Below, piece by piece: positions 42,095 through 50,801 of a stretch of DNA of 64,000 nucleotides (the stretch's first letter is position 1; the number at the start of each line of letters is the position of its first letter). The stretch is taken from contig SDNP01000014.1 in the NCBI GenBank assembly GCA_004524445.1, forward strand, positions 1-64,000, read 5' to 3'. The DNA is from Candidatus Thorarchaeota archaeon. Lineage in GTDB: Archaea > Asgardarchaeota > Thorarchaeia > Thorarchaeales > Thorarchaeaceae. A program made the translations under genes and the position numbers. The notes under the pieces were generated by a model. The model had not been told where the DNA came from. It ran no database searches and saw only the letters and a program-made list of their open reading frames with translations.

Positions 42095-45037
42095 TTATAG
42101 CTCTCCAGCTTCCTCTTGCAGGGATAGGAGAATTCTATCTGTTGCACTAGTGGCTTTTTTGATTGTGTTCAAGTAGTCCTGTCGCGATTTCTCGAATGCA
42201 ACCCGACTAATCCTCTGCTTTTTCCTACGAAGCAATAGTTGACGAAGGCCAGCTTTGGCTCCTTCGATTTTCTCGTTCTGGAGCTCGAGCTGAGAAACAA
42301 TGTCACGGTATTTAGTACCATACTCAATCAATTTGTCCTTGAGTTCTGGTAGTTTATCATCAATTTCCTCTAGCTGACCCTTTATCTCTCGCTCTCTTAT
42401 CATATACTCCTTTTTGCTGACTTTACCTCTTCTTCGCGATGCCTCCAGCTTCTCAAGATCCATATTCAGTGAGATACGCTTAGAATATGCATTGGCGAAC
42501 TCAATCAAGAGGCCAGGCGGGGCCCCCGTCTGCACCCTTTGTTGCTCCTTTTCTTCGACTTCTGAAGGAGGAGTTCCTCCCGGCTCAATTACAGATCTCC
42601 GTGATAAGATGTAGGCTATTCCAATAAAGCCAAACAGAAGAGCAAACACGAAGGGTCGAGCGGCGATTCCAATGGAGAGTTGATATATCAGGTTGATTTC
42701 CGCAGGATTCTTTTCAGTAGTGTTGTATATCTCATAACGCAAACGTGTATCAAATATCCCAAATAGAAGTCTATAATCACCTTCAGCCTCTATTGCATTG
42801 ACTGAGGGCGGCATTGCAATGTCTACGATATGCTTTGTTATCAGTATATCACCAAGAGTTACAAAGGGGAATTTTATGCGGTTTCCAGAAGAGACACCAC
42901 TCTGATATTCAGAGAGTTGAATTGTGTAATCCATCTGGAAGGTGTAAGTGAATCCCTTGAAGAAGCCCTCTGGACCGAATCTGTCCTTTCTTAAATCAAG
43001 GCCGATAGGTATTGTTTCATTAGATGCCCATAGCTTAGGCTGTGAATCTGCCAGAATTCCTACCTCATCGTAGATGGAAATTGTGTCGACATATGCTGGT
43101 GCTTCAAGATCAAATTCATTCTGTTTTGCCGGTCCAAGATTGCGAAAAGTGATTGTTTCCTCATAGGAAAGCCAACCCCATGGATCCATTGTAATCTTGG
43201 TATAGCGATCAGCGACTATGAACGGAGTAAATGATCTAATCTCCATTGTAAATTCTTCAATCGTCATGGGAGATATGGTTTTCCAGTTTCCGGATGGTGA
43301 TTTTCCACTCAACGAATCGCCACTTCTGAACTCGATTGACAACTGAGCGCTTCGTAATGGATATGGTAGCACAGGATATTTGAGAAAAGTGATCTCGTAG
43401 AGGTTATCATCGAATACCGTCAACTCATGCAATGAATGCAAAAAGGTGGTCATTGTGAATCTATAGGTTCCACCAAATCCAACAGGTGATGGTAAATAGA
43501 CTCTCCACCGTAGCATAGTATTTGTATCACTAAGTCGAATGACTTTAACCTCTTCTTCTTCCGAATCTGTTGCAGAGGTGGAGAGAAGGTAGGTTTCCCA
43601 TTTCAGAGGCAATACTACATCAAAAGCGGTAATGGGCGCAGAACCGTTGTTAGTAACAGTATAATCATCTTGGATCTCGGTAGTATGATACTCTCGAGTG
43701 TACAGAGTTCGAGATACATCCAATCTCATTCCCTGAAGGGGGATGAAAGGCCAAACTACAGTGATATTGACGTGGGTCGTTGTATTGTAGTTGGAGGCAT
43801 CAGTTGCTTTGAACCAGATTGTATAATTGCCCGCCTCATAATCGGTAAGGTCTAATCGGTATTCCCACAGGTCTGTTTGAAAATTATGTGATATATCAGT
43901 CCAGTTCTCATCATCCACTTTATAGTAGGTTCGTCTGACGAAACTATTGTCAGTGACATTTACTTCGAGTTCAACAGACCAAGATACCTCTTGATTCGGA
44001 GCAGGGGATAGGATGTCAATATGTGGTGCTGTGTTTGTTTCTATCGTTGCCTGGGGAGAATCAACCCAACTTGAATGCTGAACTGGCAAATCTCGAATAT
44101 CTTCAGTATTGGCGAACAAGACTGTAAGTGGATACTGCAGGTCAGTTGCATTGAGAAGGGGGATGCCTTCTGTACTATTCATATTAATGGCGTATTCGAC
44201 TTGTGTACGTATTCCGTCATCGCGTGCATTAGCGGACAGAATTCTTCCTTGATCCGTATAAGGAAGGTGCTGGTATGTGCTGATACCATAATCATATCTA
44301 TAGTCGATTTCATTTGCATCTGCAGGATTGTCATAATTGTCTTCAATGCGCTGGAGAGTGATTTCGTACTCTAAGTCATAACCGTAAAGAGGATGGTCCT
44401 CTTGATTATATGCATCCTCAGCAGGGATGATGAAGTGTCTTACCTCGCCAATACGCATCCCAATTATTTGATTCTTGTACTCTTCAAGAAGCTGTTCCTC
44501 TGATATCGGAGTATCGGATGAGTCATCAGGTACTTCTCCTTCCTCAAGTATCGTGCCATTTCTTGTCTTCAGTACATAGTGCACCGTGACTGCTTCAGAA
44601 CCCGTCACTCTCACAATATCCTCATGAGGTGTGCCAGGGGCATAGCCGTAAATTAGGTCACTACGGTTAAGTCCGTCTATACCGAATGAGTCCGTGTAGT
44701 TTTTCCAACCAAAACCAATCCAGCCATTTGTGGAGGCTGACAGTCCGACATAGAGAATGGATGAATTATGTTCTAGATACACTTCTACACCTGTTATGGG
44801 ATCAGTGTAGGATGCTGCATATTCTGTGGGGTCTATTATGCCATCAGCAAAACCATAATGGGCATCGACATACGGAATGGTAACGTTTGTGAATGTCTGG
44901 GCCAGAGATGGTTGTCGCTGATCTATATTGTTGACTGTATTGGGTTCAGTAGTAACATTACTGGAATCAAGCGCCACGAAGCAGCTTGTTAGCATCAGTA
45001 CTACCAGAGCCATTGTTGCTATTCTTCTGTGCAGCAT
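42095..45037 (-). CDS. Ribophorin-I-like membrane protein with N-terminal DOMON domain split by an FKBP domain
   Basis: About 980 residues. Signal peptide; a DOMON-like domain begins near 55 (EVYLEHNSSILYVGLSASTNGWIGFGW) and seems to resume near 245-330. Between, at about 145-233, lies an FKBP-type prolyl isomerase (VTVHYVLKTRNGTIL, IIGMRIGEVRHFIIPAEDAY, YEITLQRI). An Ig-like domain (340-435) and two beta-sandwich regions (440-790) resemble the luminal part of ribophorin I, for example DPWGWLSYEETITFRNLGPAK. One span (about 795-815) leads to a 150-residue cytoplasmic coiled coil. ATG 45037 follows GGTGATT. It diverges from an Alg7-like gene, which supports a role in N-glycosylation; that role is inference. 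Confidence 0.75.
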   Translation of the reverse strand: MLHRRIATMALVVLMLTSCFVALDSSNVTTEPNTVNNIDQRQPSLAQTFTNVTIPYVDAHYGFADGIIDPTEYAASYTDPITGVEVYLEHNSSILYVGLSASTNGWIGFGWKNYTDSFGIDGLNRSDLIYGYAPGTPHEDIVRVTGSEAVTVHYVLKTRNGTILEEGEVPDDSSDTPISEEQLLEEYKNQIIGMRIGEVRHFIIPAEDAYNQEDHPLYGYDLEYEITLQRIEDNYDNPADANEIDYRYDYGISTYQHLPYTDQGRILSANARDDGIRTQVEYAINMNSTEGIPLLNATDLQYPLTVLFANTEDIRDLPVQHSSWVDSPQATIETNTAPHIDILSPAPNQEVSWSVELEVNVTDNSFVRRTYYKVDDENWTDISHNFQTDLWEYRLDLTDYEAGNYTIWFKATDASNYNTTTHVNITVVWPFIPLQGMRLDVSRTLYTREYHTTEIQDDYTVTNNGSAPITAFDVVLPLKWETYLLSTSATDSEEEEVKVIRLSDTNTMLRWRVYLPSPVGFGGTYRFTMTTFLHSLHELTVFDDNLYEITFLKYPVLPYPLRSAQLSIEFRSGDSLSGKSPSGNWKTISPMTIEEFTMEIRSFTPFIVADRYTKITMDPWGWLSYEETITFRNLGPAKQNEFDLEAPAYVDTISIYDEVGILADSQPKLWASNETIPIGLDLRKDRFGPEGFFKGFTYTFQMDYTIQLSEYQSGVSSGNRIKFPFVTLGDILITKHIVDIAMPPSVNAIEAEGDYRLLFGIFDTRLRYEIYNTTEKNPAEINLIYQLSIGIAARPFVFALLFGFIGIAYILSRRSVIEPGGTPPSEVEEKEQQRVQTGAPPGLLIEFANAYSKRISLNMDLEKLEASRRRGKVSKKEYMIREREIKGQLEEIDDKLPELKDKLIEYGTKYRDIVSQLELQNEKIEGAKAGLRQLLLRRKKQRISRVAFEKSRQDYLNTIKKATSATDRILLSLQEEAGEL

Positions 45038-45063
45038 ACTCAATATTAATCACCGATTGCCAT

Positions 45064-45097
45064 CTAGGGTGCTAGCTCACGTAGGCGTGACACCTAG
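45064..45097. promoter_or_regulatory. Long hairpin between the two glycosylation-related genes
   Basis: CTAGG(G)TG and CACCTAG enclose TCACG-tagg-CGTGA, giving about 12 base pairs with a small bulge. It sits about 30 bases upstream of the ribophorin-like start and 140 upstream of the Alg7-like start. It may be an operator or RNA leader structure for one of the divergent genes. Confidence 0.3.
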
Positions 45098-45234
45098 AAC
45101 GATGCGCTCCAGCTTCGGGTCGGTTAAAATAGTTTCTGTTAGACTAGTTGATGTACAACAGGAAAGAACGTCTTTCGTCCCGAAAAGTGTAAATTGGATA
45201 TGGAAGACGAGGATGTAATGAGGAGAAACACATC

Positions 45235-46272
45235 TTGCTGAATATCATACTGGCATTTGCTCTATCGTCACTTGTCGTCATTGGCGCAATGCCGACAATT
45301 ATTAAGATGCTTGAAGAGAAGAAAATGTGTGGAATAGACGTACACAAACCCGAAAAACCTGAAGTGCCCAAAGGAGCTGGGTTCATACTCCTCTTCGCAA
45401 TAGTAGGATCGCTCTTATTCTGGATAGGGATTACAACATTTCAAGCCCAGCAGGTTGTTAATCCGGGGCTTCTAGCGGCACTTGTATCGATTCTTATGGC
45501 AGGAATGATTGGGCTTCTTGATGATAACTTCGATTTCAGGAATAGAACGAAGGTTCTGCTTCCGCTAATAGCATCCATACCCATGATGGCCATGCAAGTA
45601 GGGGTTTCTAAAATGACTATTCCATTTATCGGCACTCTTGATCTTGGACTTGTCTATCCTCTCATCATTGTTCCCCTCATGATGACCTTCATCATCGATT
45701 CCACGAATATGTACGGTGGGATGAATGGGCTCGAAGTAGGATTGGCTGTTGTGAATTCGTCAGCCATTGTTGTGTTCATGTTGTTGTCGCCCAGCTTTAC
45801 AGGAGTGCCTTTGAACCAAGGACAGACTGATGCGGTCACCATTGCTGCCGCTCTTCTCGGTGGATCCATTGCATTCTATATTTATAATCGATATCCAGCG
45901 AAGGTGCTCCCAGGAGATGTCGGAAGACTGCCTCTTGGAGCAACAATGGCTGCAGCACTCATACTTGGAAACATGGATAGATTGGCAGTTTTCCTTTACA
46001 TCACATTCATGGTTAATTTCTTAATGTACCTCGGCTATCGAATATATGTTAAGAGGAAAAATAGCGAGTGGGCGAAATTTGCGGATGTGCAGGAGGATGG
46101 CTCTCTGGAAGTAGTGGGGCCGTTCACGATGTACTGGCTCTTTCCTTGGCTGCTGGGTGGTATAGACGAAAAGAAAAACGTCATCATTCTCATAACGCTA
46201 CAAGCAATCATAGCATATTCAGCAGTTGTCCTACTACTGGTCGGTATTCCGTTGGGCATAGGATGGATTTGA
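45235..46272 (+). CDS. UDP-GlcNAc:dolichyl-phosphate GlcNAc-1-phosphate transferase-like (Alg7/DPAGT1, MraY superfamily)
   Basis: 345 residues with about ten spans. IGLLDDNFDFRNRTKVLLP is the Asp-rich magnesium site, IDSTNMYGGMNGLEVG the substrate Asn-Asp-type loop, and AKVLPGDVGRLPLGA the GD motif. The enzyme makes the first lipid-linked intermediate for protein N-glycosylation. Specificity for UDP-GlcNAc is inferred. TTG start with GAGGAG about 9 bases upstream. Confidence 0.88.
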   Translation: MLNIILAFALSSLVVIGAMPTIIKMLEEKKMCGIDVHKPEKPEVPKGAGFILLFAIVGSLLFWIGITTFQAQQVVNPGLLAALVSILMAGMIGLLDDNFDFRNRTKVLLPLIASIPMMAMQVGVSKMTIPFIGTLDLGLVYPLIIVPLMMTFIIDSTNMYGGMNGLEVGLAVVNSSAIVVFMLLSPSFTGVPLNQGQTDAVTIAAALLGGSIAFYIYNRYPAKVLPGDVGRLPLGATMAAALILGNMDRLAVFLYITFMVNFLMYLGYRIYVKRKNSEWAKFADVQEDGSLEVVGPFTMYWLFPWLLGGIDEKKNVIILITLQAIIAYSAVVLLLVGIPLGIGWI

Positions 46273-46294
46273 CTCGGGACCTGGGTTTGGTATT

Positions 46295-47347
46295 TCAAAT
46301 GATTTTAGCTGGTAGATACGAGTCAACAACAAAGTCCATGCCATGACGACTAAAGGCCTGTTGTTCAGCCTTCTTTCGAATATCCTTGAATTTCAGTATA
46401 TGATTCTGCCAATATGCTGTCTGGTATCGAGGGTCAAGAGATAGCTCATCTAACCGTTTGAGATCGGAATCACTCATTTTCTCAGTAGGCAAATCATATT
46501 CTTCTATATCTCTCGCGGTAACTCCAATCCATTCAGCATCAGGAACAGCCAAGTCAGAAATGTGTGCTGCATTTGCGCTCCCCGCCATGATTACTCTAGC
46601 AATATGAAGACCCCACGGATCTCCATCAGTGAATATATAGACGGGCAGATTCAAATCACAATGAAGGCGTTTCAGGAGATTACGGGTTGATCGGGGAGCC
46701 TGCCCGCCAAGGTGTACAAGTACTGCTCCAAATTTTTCCCAACAGCGGGTTTCAATCAAGCGGGAGAATATTCCTCCTGATTCCACCGCTAGAACTAGGT
46801 CAGCCTCTGTTTCGACCAGTTCTGCAGTCATTAGAGCAGCTCCAATTGGAAGCCCATCAGGACTGGTGGTCAATTCTATCTCCTTGCCCTCGTAGCCTGG
46901 TACTGTATACTGCATTGTAACTTGCCCAAAAATCGATGAGTGCTCTTCGGGAAAAATGCCCAAATCCTCTCTGGAAAGACCGGTAAGACATTCCAAGTCA
47001 GATACTATTCGATCTGATTCTGATTGGTCCCTAAATTCGACCCCAAAGGCCTCGCTGGAGTAGTAGAGGTCTCTAAGAGAACTAGTTCTGCCTGTTTCAA
47101 GCAGCCGTTTTGTATAGGATGCAACCCAGAGTAGTTTCGAGAAACTACTTACATGTCGCAAATTCCCCGAGTCTCTAACAACCTTTGATTTTCCTAGTCT
47201 GAAGCGTTTTGAAACTGGATCATAGCTCATGTTGTCAGTACTTCGATCGCTAAGCTCCAATGTTGGGAATTGATGATTTCTAACAGAGGTGATTATATCT
47301 TCGCCGATATTCCTAAGAAGTGTGATTCTGGGGTCAGTTTCAGTCAA
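46295..47347 (-). CDS. top6A: DNA topoisomerase VI subunit A
   Basis: Spo11-like cutting subunit. SSLRDLYYSSE holds the catalytic Tyr (about 95/96); the Toprim domain shows AVESGGIF and FTDGDPWGLHIA. The TTG at 47347 is the likely start: GAGGTGG ends top6B and the genes are one base apart. This gives 350 residues; the track extends 32 codons into top6B. Subunits A and B form the type IIB enzyme that relaxes and decatenates DNA. Confidence 0.96.
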   Translation of the reverse strand: MTETDPRITLLRNIGEDIITSVRNHQFPTLELSDRSTDNMSYDPVSKRFRLGKSKVVRDSGNLRHVSSFSKLLWVASYTKRLLETGRTSSLRDLYYSSEAFGVEFRDQSESDRIVSDLECLTGLSREDLGIFPEEHSSIFGQVTMQYTVPGYEGKEIELTTSPDGLPIGAALMTAELVETEADLVLAVESGGIFSRLIETRCWEKFGAVLVHLGGQAPRSTRNLLKRLHCDLNLPVYIFTDGDPWGLHIARVIMAGSANAAHISDLAVPDAEWIGVTARDIEEYDLPTEKMSDSDLKRLDELSLDPRYQTAYWQNHILKFKDIRKKAEQQAFSRHGMDFVVDSYLPAKII

Positions 47348-47348
47348 T

Positions 47349-48857
47349 TTATTCCACCTCAAAGAGTGACTTGACCATGTGGGCAGAGTCTGGGAAATGG
47401 TCAATATCTGCAAGGGAGGCGGCGGACTCGATGATAGTTTCAAAATATGATTCGAATTTCCTCATTCTTCGTTCAGCGCGACCAGCATTTCTTTTGGTCC
47501 TAACCCTTTTCCTTAATGAACGCCCTAGATAGCGTAACAGAGTGAGAGCTTCTTCAGAAATATTGCAGGCCGATGCAATTGACTGCTTGCCTGCCGCTTT
47601 GTAAGGCACCCTAGTTGAGCAGAAATGGAGATAAACAGCAACTCTCATTCCTGAGTCCAGTCCATAACGCGTCCAGTTTAGTTGGCGTATTACTTTAGAG
47701 AAGACATCCTCAGTTGGGTCGTAGAGAAGAGGCACCCTATTTGCGAATCTATAGAGACTTGGGACTTTTCCTGTTGGAAACATTTCACCTGTTGCAAGAA
47801 CAGCTTCTATTATGAATGGAAATCCATCACAATCTGAAGGATCCGTACATGCATAATCAATGATTTCACTATTGGTAGAAGCCTGTACTGATTTTACGAA
47901 GGATTCCTTGCCAATTGGACTTAGGCAACTGCTGTCAGGTCGCCCAAAACCATCAAATTTGCGCAACCCATCACTCAGGAGGGCTACTTCTTTCCTGCTC
48001 AAATTGGAAACATTGGTTCTACTGCTGAAATTCAGGAAGTTAAGGATTTTTGAGGCTCTCTTTCTGCCTAGCTGCTGAAAGGAGTTCACAAGCAGTTCCT
48101 CCAATGATTTGGTGGGGCTGGATTTGATAATCCGTCGCAAGAGCTCGACATCTGCTGATCGCGGATGTGGCTTGTTATCCTGTGGAAGAGGAGGGAGCAG
48201 TTCGTCATAGGGACCGAATGAATCTTTGAAATCATCTGTGATGTTGACCAGAATTTGAGCATGGGGAGTACCTACAGCACTAAGTCTAAGATATTCAATA
48301 ATCCGCTCCCTTGAGCGTAGGCTATCTCCACGCATATGGATTGTGACTGTTGTACCAGGGGTTTCCCGTGGTTTGGCCTGAACGGAATCTACAATTGGTT
48401 CGTTCTTTTGGACATCTATAAGGACTCTATATTCTCTCCCCTCATTATTAGTTGGCCGAGTGTGGATAAGTGCAGCACTATCAGTTGTAATTTGGCCGTA
48501 AAGTACTGCCATTGTCACGCCAAGACCAAAAGTGCCTCTTCTCTGTCGCGAACTATACTTACTCCCGTACAAGATTCTGCCAAAAGCATCAGGAACCTGT
48601 TCATGAGGAACACCTGTTCCGTTGTCTGAAACAGTGATTACCACCTCATCCGATACAGGATTTGAAACACTAACCTGTACATCAGGAAATTGCCTTGCAG
48701 TATCACAGGCATCTAAGCTGTTTTCTACTAGCTCTCGAACTACCGTATAGACAGCCTGGGTTGGATTACTGAACCCAGCCATCTGCTTATTCCGGTAAAA
48801 GAACTCTGCAGGCGAGATGCTACTGAATGTTTCCTCAAGAACAGACTCTGCTGTCAT
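47349..48857 (-). CDS. top6B: DNA topoisomerase VI subunit B
   Basis: GHKL ATPase subunit. Motifs: VVRELVENSLDACD, VSDNGTGVP and RRGTFGLGVTMAVLYGQ, then the H2TH and transducer domains. ATG at 48857 (MTAESVLEE) is preferred; a GTG three codons upstream starts the track ORF. About 502 residues, normal for the family. Coupled to top6A. Confidence 0.96.
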   Translation of the reverse strand: MTAESVLEETFSSISPAEFFYRNKQMAGFSNPTQAVYTVVRELVENSLDACDTARQFPDVQVSVSNPVSDEVVITVSDNGTGVPHEQVPDAFGRILYGSKYSSRQRRGTFGLGVTMAVLYGQITTDSAALIHTRPTNNEGREYRVLIDVQKNEPIVDSVQAKPRETPGTTVTIHMRGDSLRSRERIIEYLRLSAVGTPHAQILVNITDDFKDSFGPYDELLPPLPQDNKPHPRSADVELLRRIIKSSPTKSLEELLVNSFQQLGRKRASKILNFLNFSSRTNVSNLSRKEVALLSDGLRKFDGFGRPDSSCLSPIGKESFVKSVQASTNSEIIDYACTDPSDCDGFPFIIEAVLATGEMFPTGKVPSLYRFANRVPLLYDPTEDVFSKVIRQLNWTRYGLDSGMRVAVYLHFCSTRVPYKAAGKQSIASACNISEEALTLLRYLGRSLRKRVRTKRNAGRAERRMRKFESYFETIIESAASLADIDHFPDSAHMVKSLFEVE

Positions 48858-48911
48858 ATTATCCACTGAAGATTGTGGATTAAGCTATTTTCAGACCAAG
48901 TATTACATATC

Positions 48912-49484
48912 TTAGAGCGGTTGTTCCCATAATTCGGCTTCGTATCGATTGATTGCTCTTCTTGCCCGCTCAAGGTACTTGTAGACAGAGGAGTGAGGAG
49001 CGCCATCAATCAACATAGTGACCGCACGTCGAGCGTAATCTAGACCGGGATTTGGGCCGATAAGAGATACTGTCTTTCCATAGACGGAAACAAGAACATC
49101 GGTGGTCTGTTCAATGAATTTGCGTGTCCGTCCGTTTTCTCCAATAATACGACCTGCTACTCTCTTTATTTGGCTTGGCGAAGTCCCCACCAAATCGCGT
49201 AGTGATATGATAATCAGTCTGTAGTCCTCTTCTATCAACGACAAAGCTTTCTTGGGGCTGAATCCTCGAGCCATAGCTCGTATAATGTCGCGTGCTTTCC
49301 AAGCCAAGATTGGACTCGCATTCTCTTCATCAGGCGGAGTTGTAATCGTCACAGCCCCTTCTTGAGAAGAAACATCTATCTTTGTATTAGTCAGCTTTTC
49401 AACTCTCTTCCTCACGCGACCATTCTTGCCAACTATGACACCTATTCGTTCGCTAGGTACTCGAATTGTTTCGTGGAAATACAT
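48912..49484 (-). CDS. Dim2/Pno1-like KH-domain RNA-binding protein
   Basis: 190 residues with two KH domains: RVPSERIGVIVGKNGRVRKRVEKLT and, with the GxxG in a second copy, VAGRIIGENGRTRKFIEQTT. Between them FSPKKALSLIEEDYRLIIISL is characteristic of archaeal Dim2/Pno1 homologues that act in 16S rRNA 3'-end maturation. ATG 49484 follows GAGG; the track starts 4 codons earlier, overlapping rio1. Lies between rio1 and top6B. Confidence 0.92.
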   Translation of the reverse strand: MYFHETIRVPSERIGVIVGKNGRVRKRVEKLTNTKIDVSSQEGAVTITTPPDEENASPILAWKARDIIRAMARGFSPKKALSLIEEDYRLIIISLRDLVGTSPSQIKRVAGRIIGENGRTRKFIEQTTDVLVSVYGKTVSLIGPNPGLDYARRAVTMLIDGAPHSSVYKYLERARRAINRYEAELWEQPL

Positions 49485-49485
49485 T

Positions 49486-50271
49486 TTATTCCTCATCCGA
49501 TGATAATATGTAGTCAGTAATGTCTTGGGTATCTGCGGTTTCTACTTCTAGCTTGTTGAAGTAAGATGTGATGTTTTGAATATCTCTATAGAGGTATTTC
49601 TCTGCGTAGTCATGGGCTTTGAGAACAGCTTGAGAAACGTCTATGAAATAGGGCTTCTCTAGCCAGAGTATATTGAATTCGCTAAGATCAGCGTGGACCA
49701 ATTGTGCTTCCGTGTAACCAATTTCTATCATACCAATTATCTCATTAAAGGCTTCTACTGGTGACTCCAGCTCGACATCCTTAAGCAGCGGTGCCGGTAA
49801 TTTTGATTCATCATCACCTATGAACTCCATGACTAATACATTCTTGTCTACTGCAATGGGTTCCGGTACACTCACGCCCGCCTCATGATATCTCTTTAGA
49901 TTCTTGAACTCTTTTGCAGCCCATTGTGGAATTAGTGTTCGGCTTCGTCTGCTCACTCTAGAAAATCGAGGGTCGCTTATCATGTACTCTCGCATATAGT
50001 GAGTTTCAGCAGTTGAAACGCGATATATCTTGACGGCAAGTGGTTTGCCATCGGGATCCGCTCCCCTGTAGACACCAGCCTCCTTACCTGTGCTTATCGC
50101 CCCATAAACTGCATCCAACACGCCTTTGTTCAACAGGCGATACAATACCTTTAGGGTTGGCGGGTCTATTACACCCTCAACAACCTTGAACTCGTCCGAG
50201 TCCTTCCTTTTGGACTTCTGGCGATCCAACTCATCTTGAATGGATTGCCACTCTTGTTCAGCATCTTTCAA
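49486..50271 (-). CDS. rio1: RIO1-type serine protein kinase
   Basis: 261 residues. STGKEAGVYRGAD is the RIO P-loop, VKIYRVSTAETHYMREYMISDPRF the RIO1 flexible region, VHADLSEFNILW the catalytic loop and IDVSQAV the metal-binding motif. RIO1 acts in late small-subunit maturation, often with Dim2 and aIF1A, its neighbours here. TTG start after AGGTGA. Confidence 0.95.
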   Translation of the reverse strand: MKDAEQEWQSIQDELDRQKSKRKDSDEFKVVEGVIDPPTLKVLYRLLNKGVLDAVYGAISTGKEAGVYRGADPDGKPLAVKIYRVSTAETHYMREYMISDPRFSRVSRRSRTLIPQWAAKEFKNLKRYHEAGVSVPEPIAVDKNVLVMEFIGDDESKLPAPLLKDVELESPVEAFNEIIGMIEIGYTEAQLVHADLSEFNILWLEKPYFIDVSQAVLKAHDYAEKYLYRDIQNITSYFNKLEVETADTQDITDYILSSDEE

Positions 50272-50352
50272 TTCCTGATTTCACCTGAGACACTAATTAC
50301 AAGCTCTCTATCAGCCTTGGATGTTCAGAGAGAAAAAGTTTGGGCATGGAAC

Positions 50353-50670
50353 TCAGAACATCTTCAGGATGCCCTTTCTCTTAAGCCAATCCACTTCATT
50401 TCCACGATATCGCCAGACAACATCGCATTTCTCATCGCTCTGGAAAGCCCACGGTACTACTAGTACTGTATCCCCCATTCGCATCCATATCCTCTTCTTC
50501 ATTCTACCGGGGATACGGCCGATTCTCATTTCGCCATCTTCGCATCTTACTCTGACACGATCATGGCCAAGCATCTGCACAATGATACCAAACATTTCGC
50601 CTTCATCTCGATGTGGAGTCCTTACTCTAAAGGTTGCTTCATCAGATGAGTCGTTATTTCTTGGTGACAA
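50353..50670 (-). CDS. eif1A: Translation initiation factor aIF1A
   Basis: 105 residues with the OB-fold pattern EMFGIIVQMLGHDRVRVRCEDGEMRIGRIPGRMKKRIWMRMGDTVLV. It binds the A site during initiation with aIF1 and aIF2. GGAGG lies six bases before the TTG start. Heads the rio1-KH-top6 run, about 80 bases upstream of rio1. Confidence 0.96.
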   Translation of the reverse strand: MSPRNNDSSDEATFRVRTPHRDEGEMFGIIVQMLGHDRVRVRCEDGEMRIGRIPGRMKKRIWMRMGDTVLVVPWAFQSDEKCDVVWRYRGNEVDWLKRKGILKMF

Positions 50671-50801
50671 AATAATCCTCCAATATGCCGCAGGCTTAGA
50701 ATCCGCGGTGTGTAAATTTGATGGTGAAAAGTGGGCATTTAAGAGTACCGAAACATCATTGGCAAGTTCACTAATTGAGGGTCAAAATTCATGAAGCAGC
50801 A

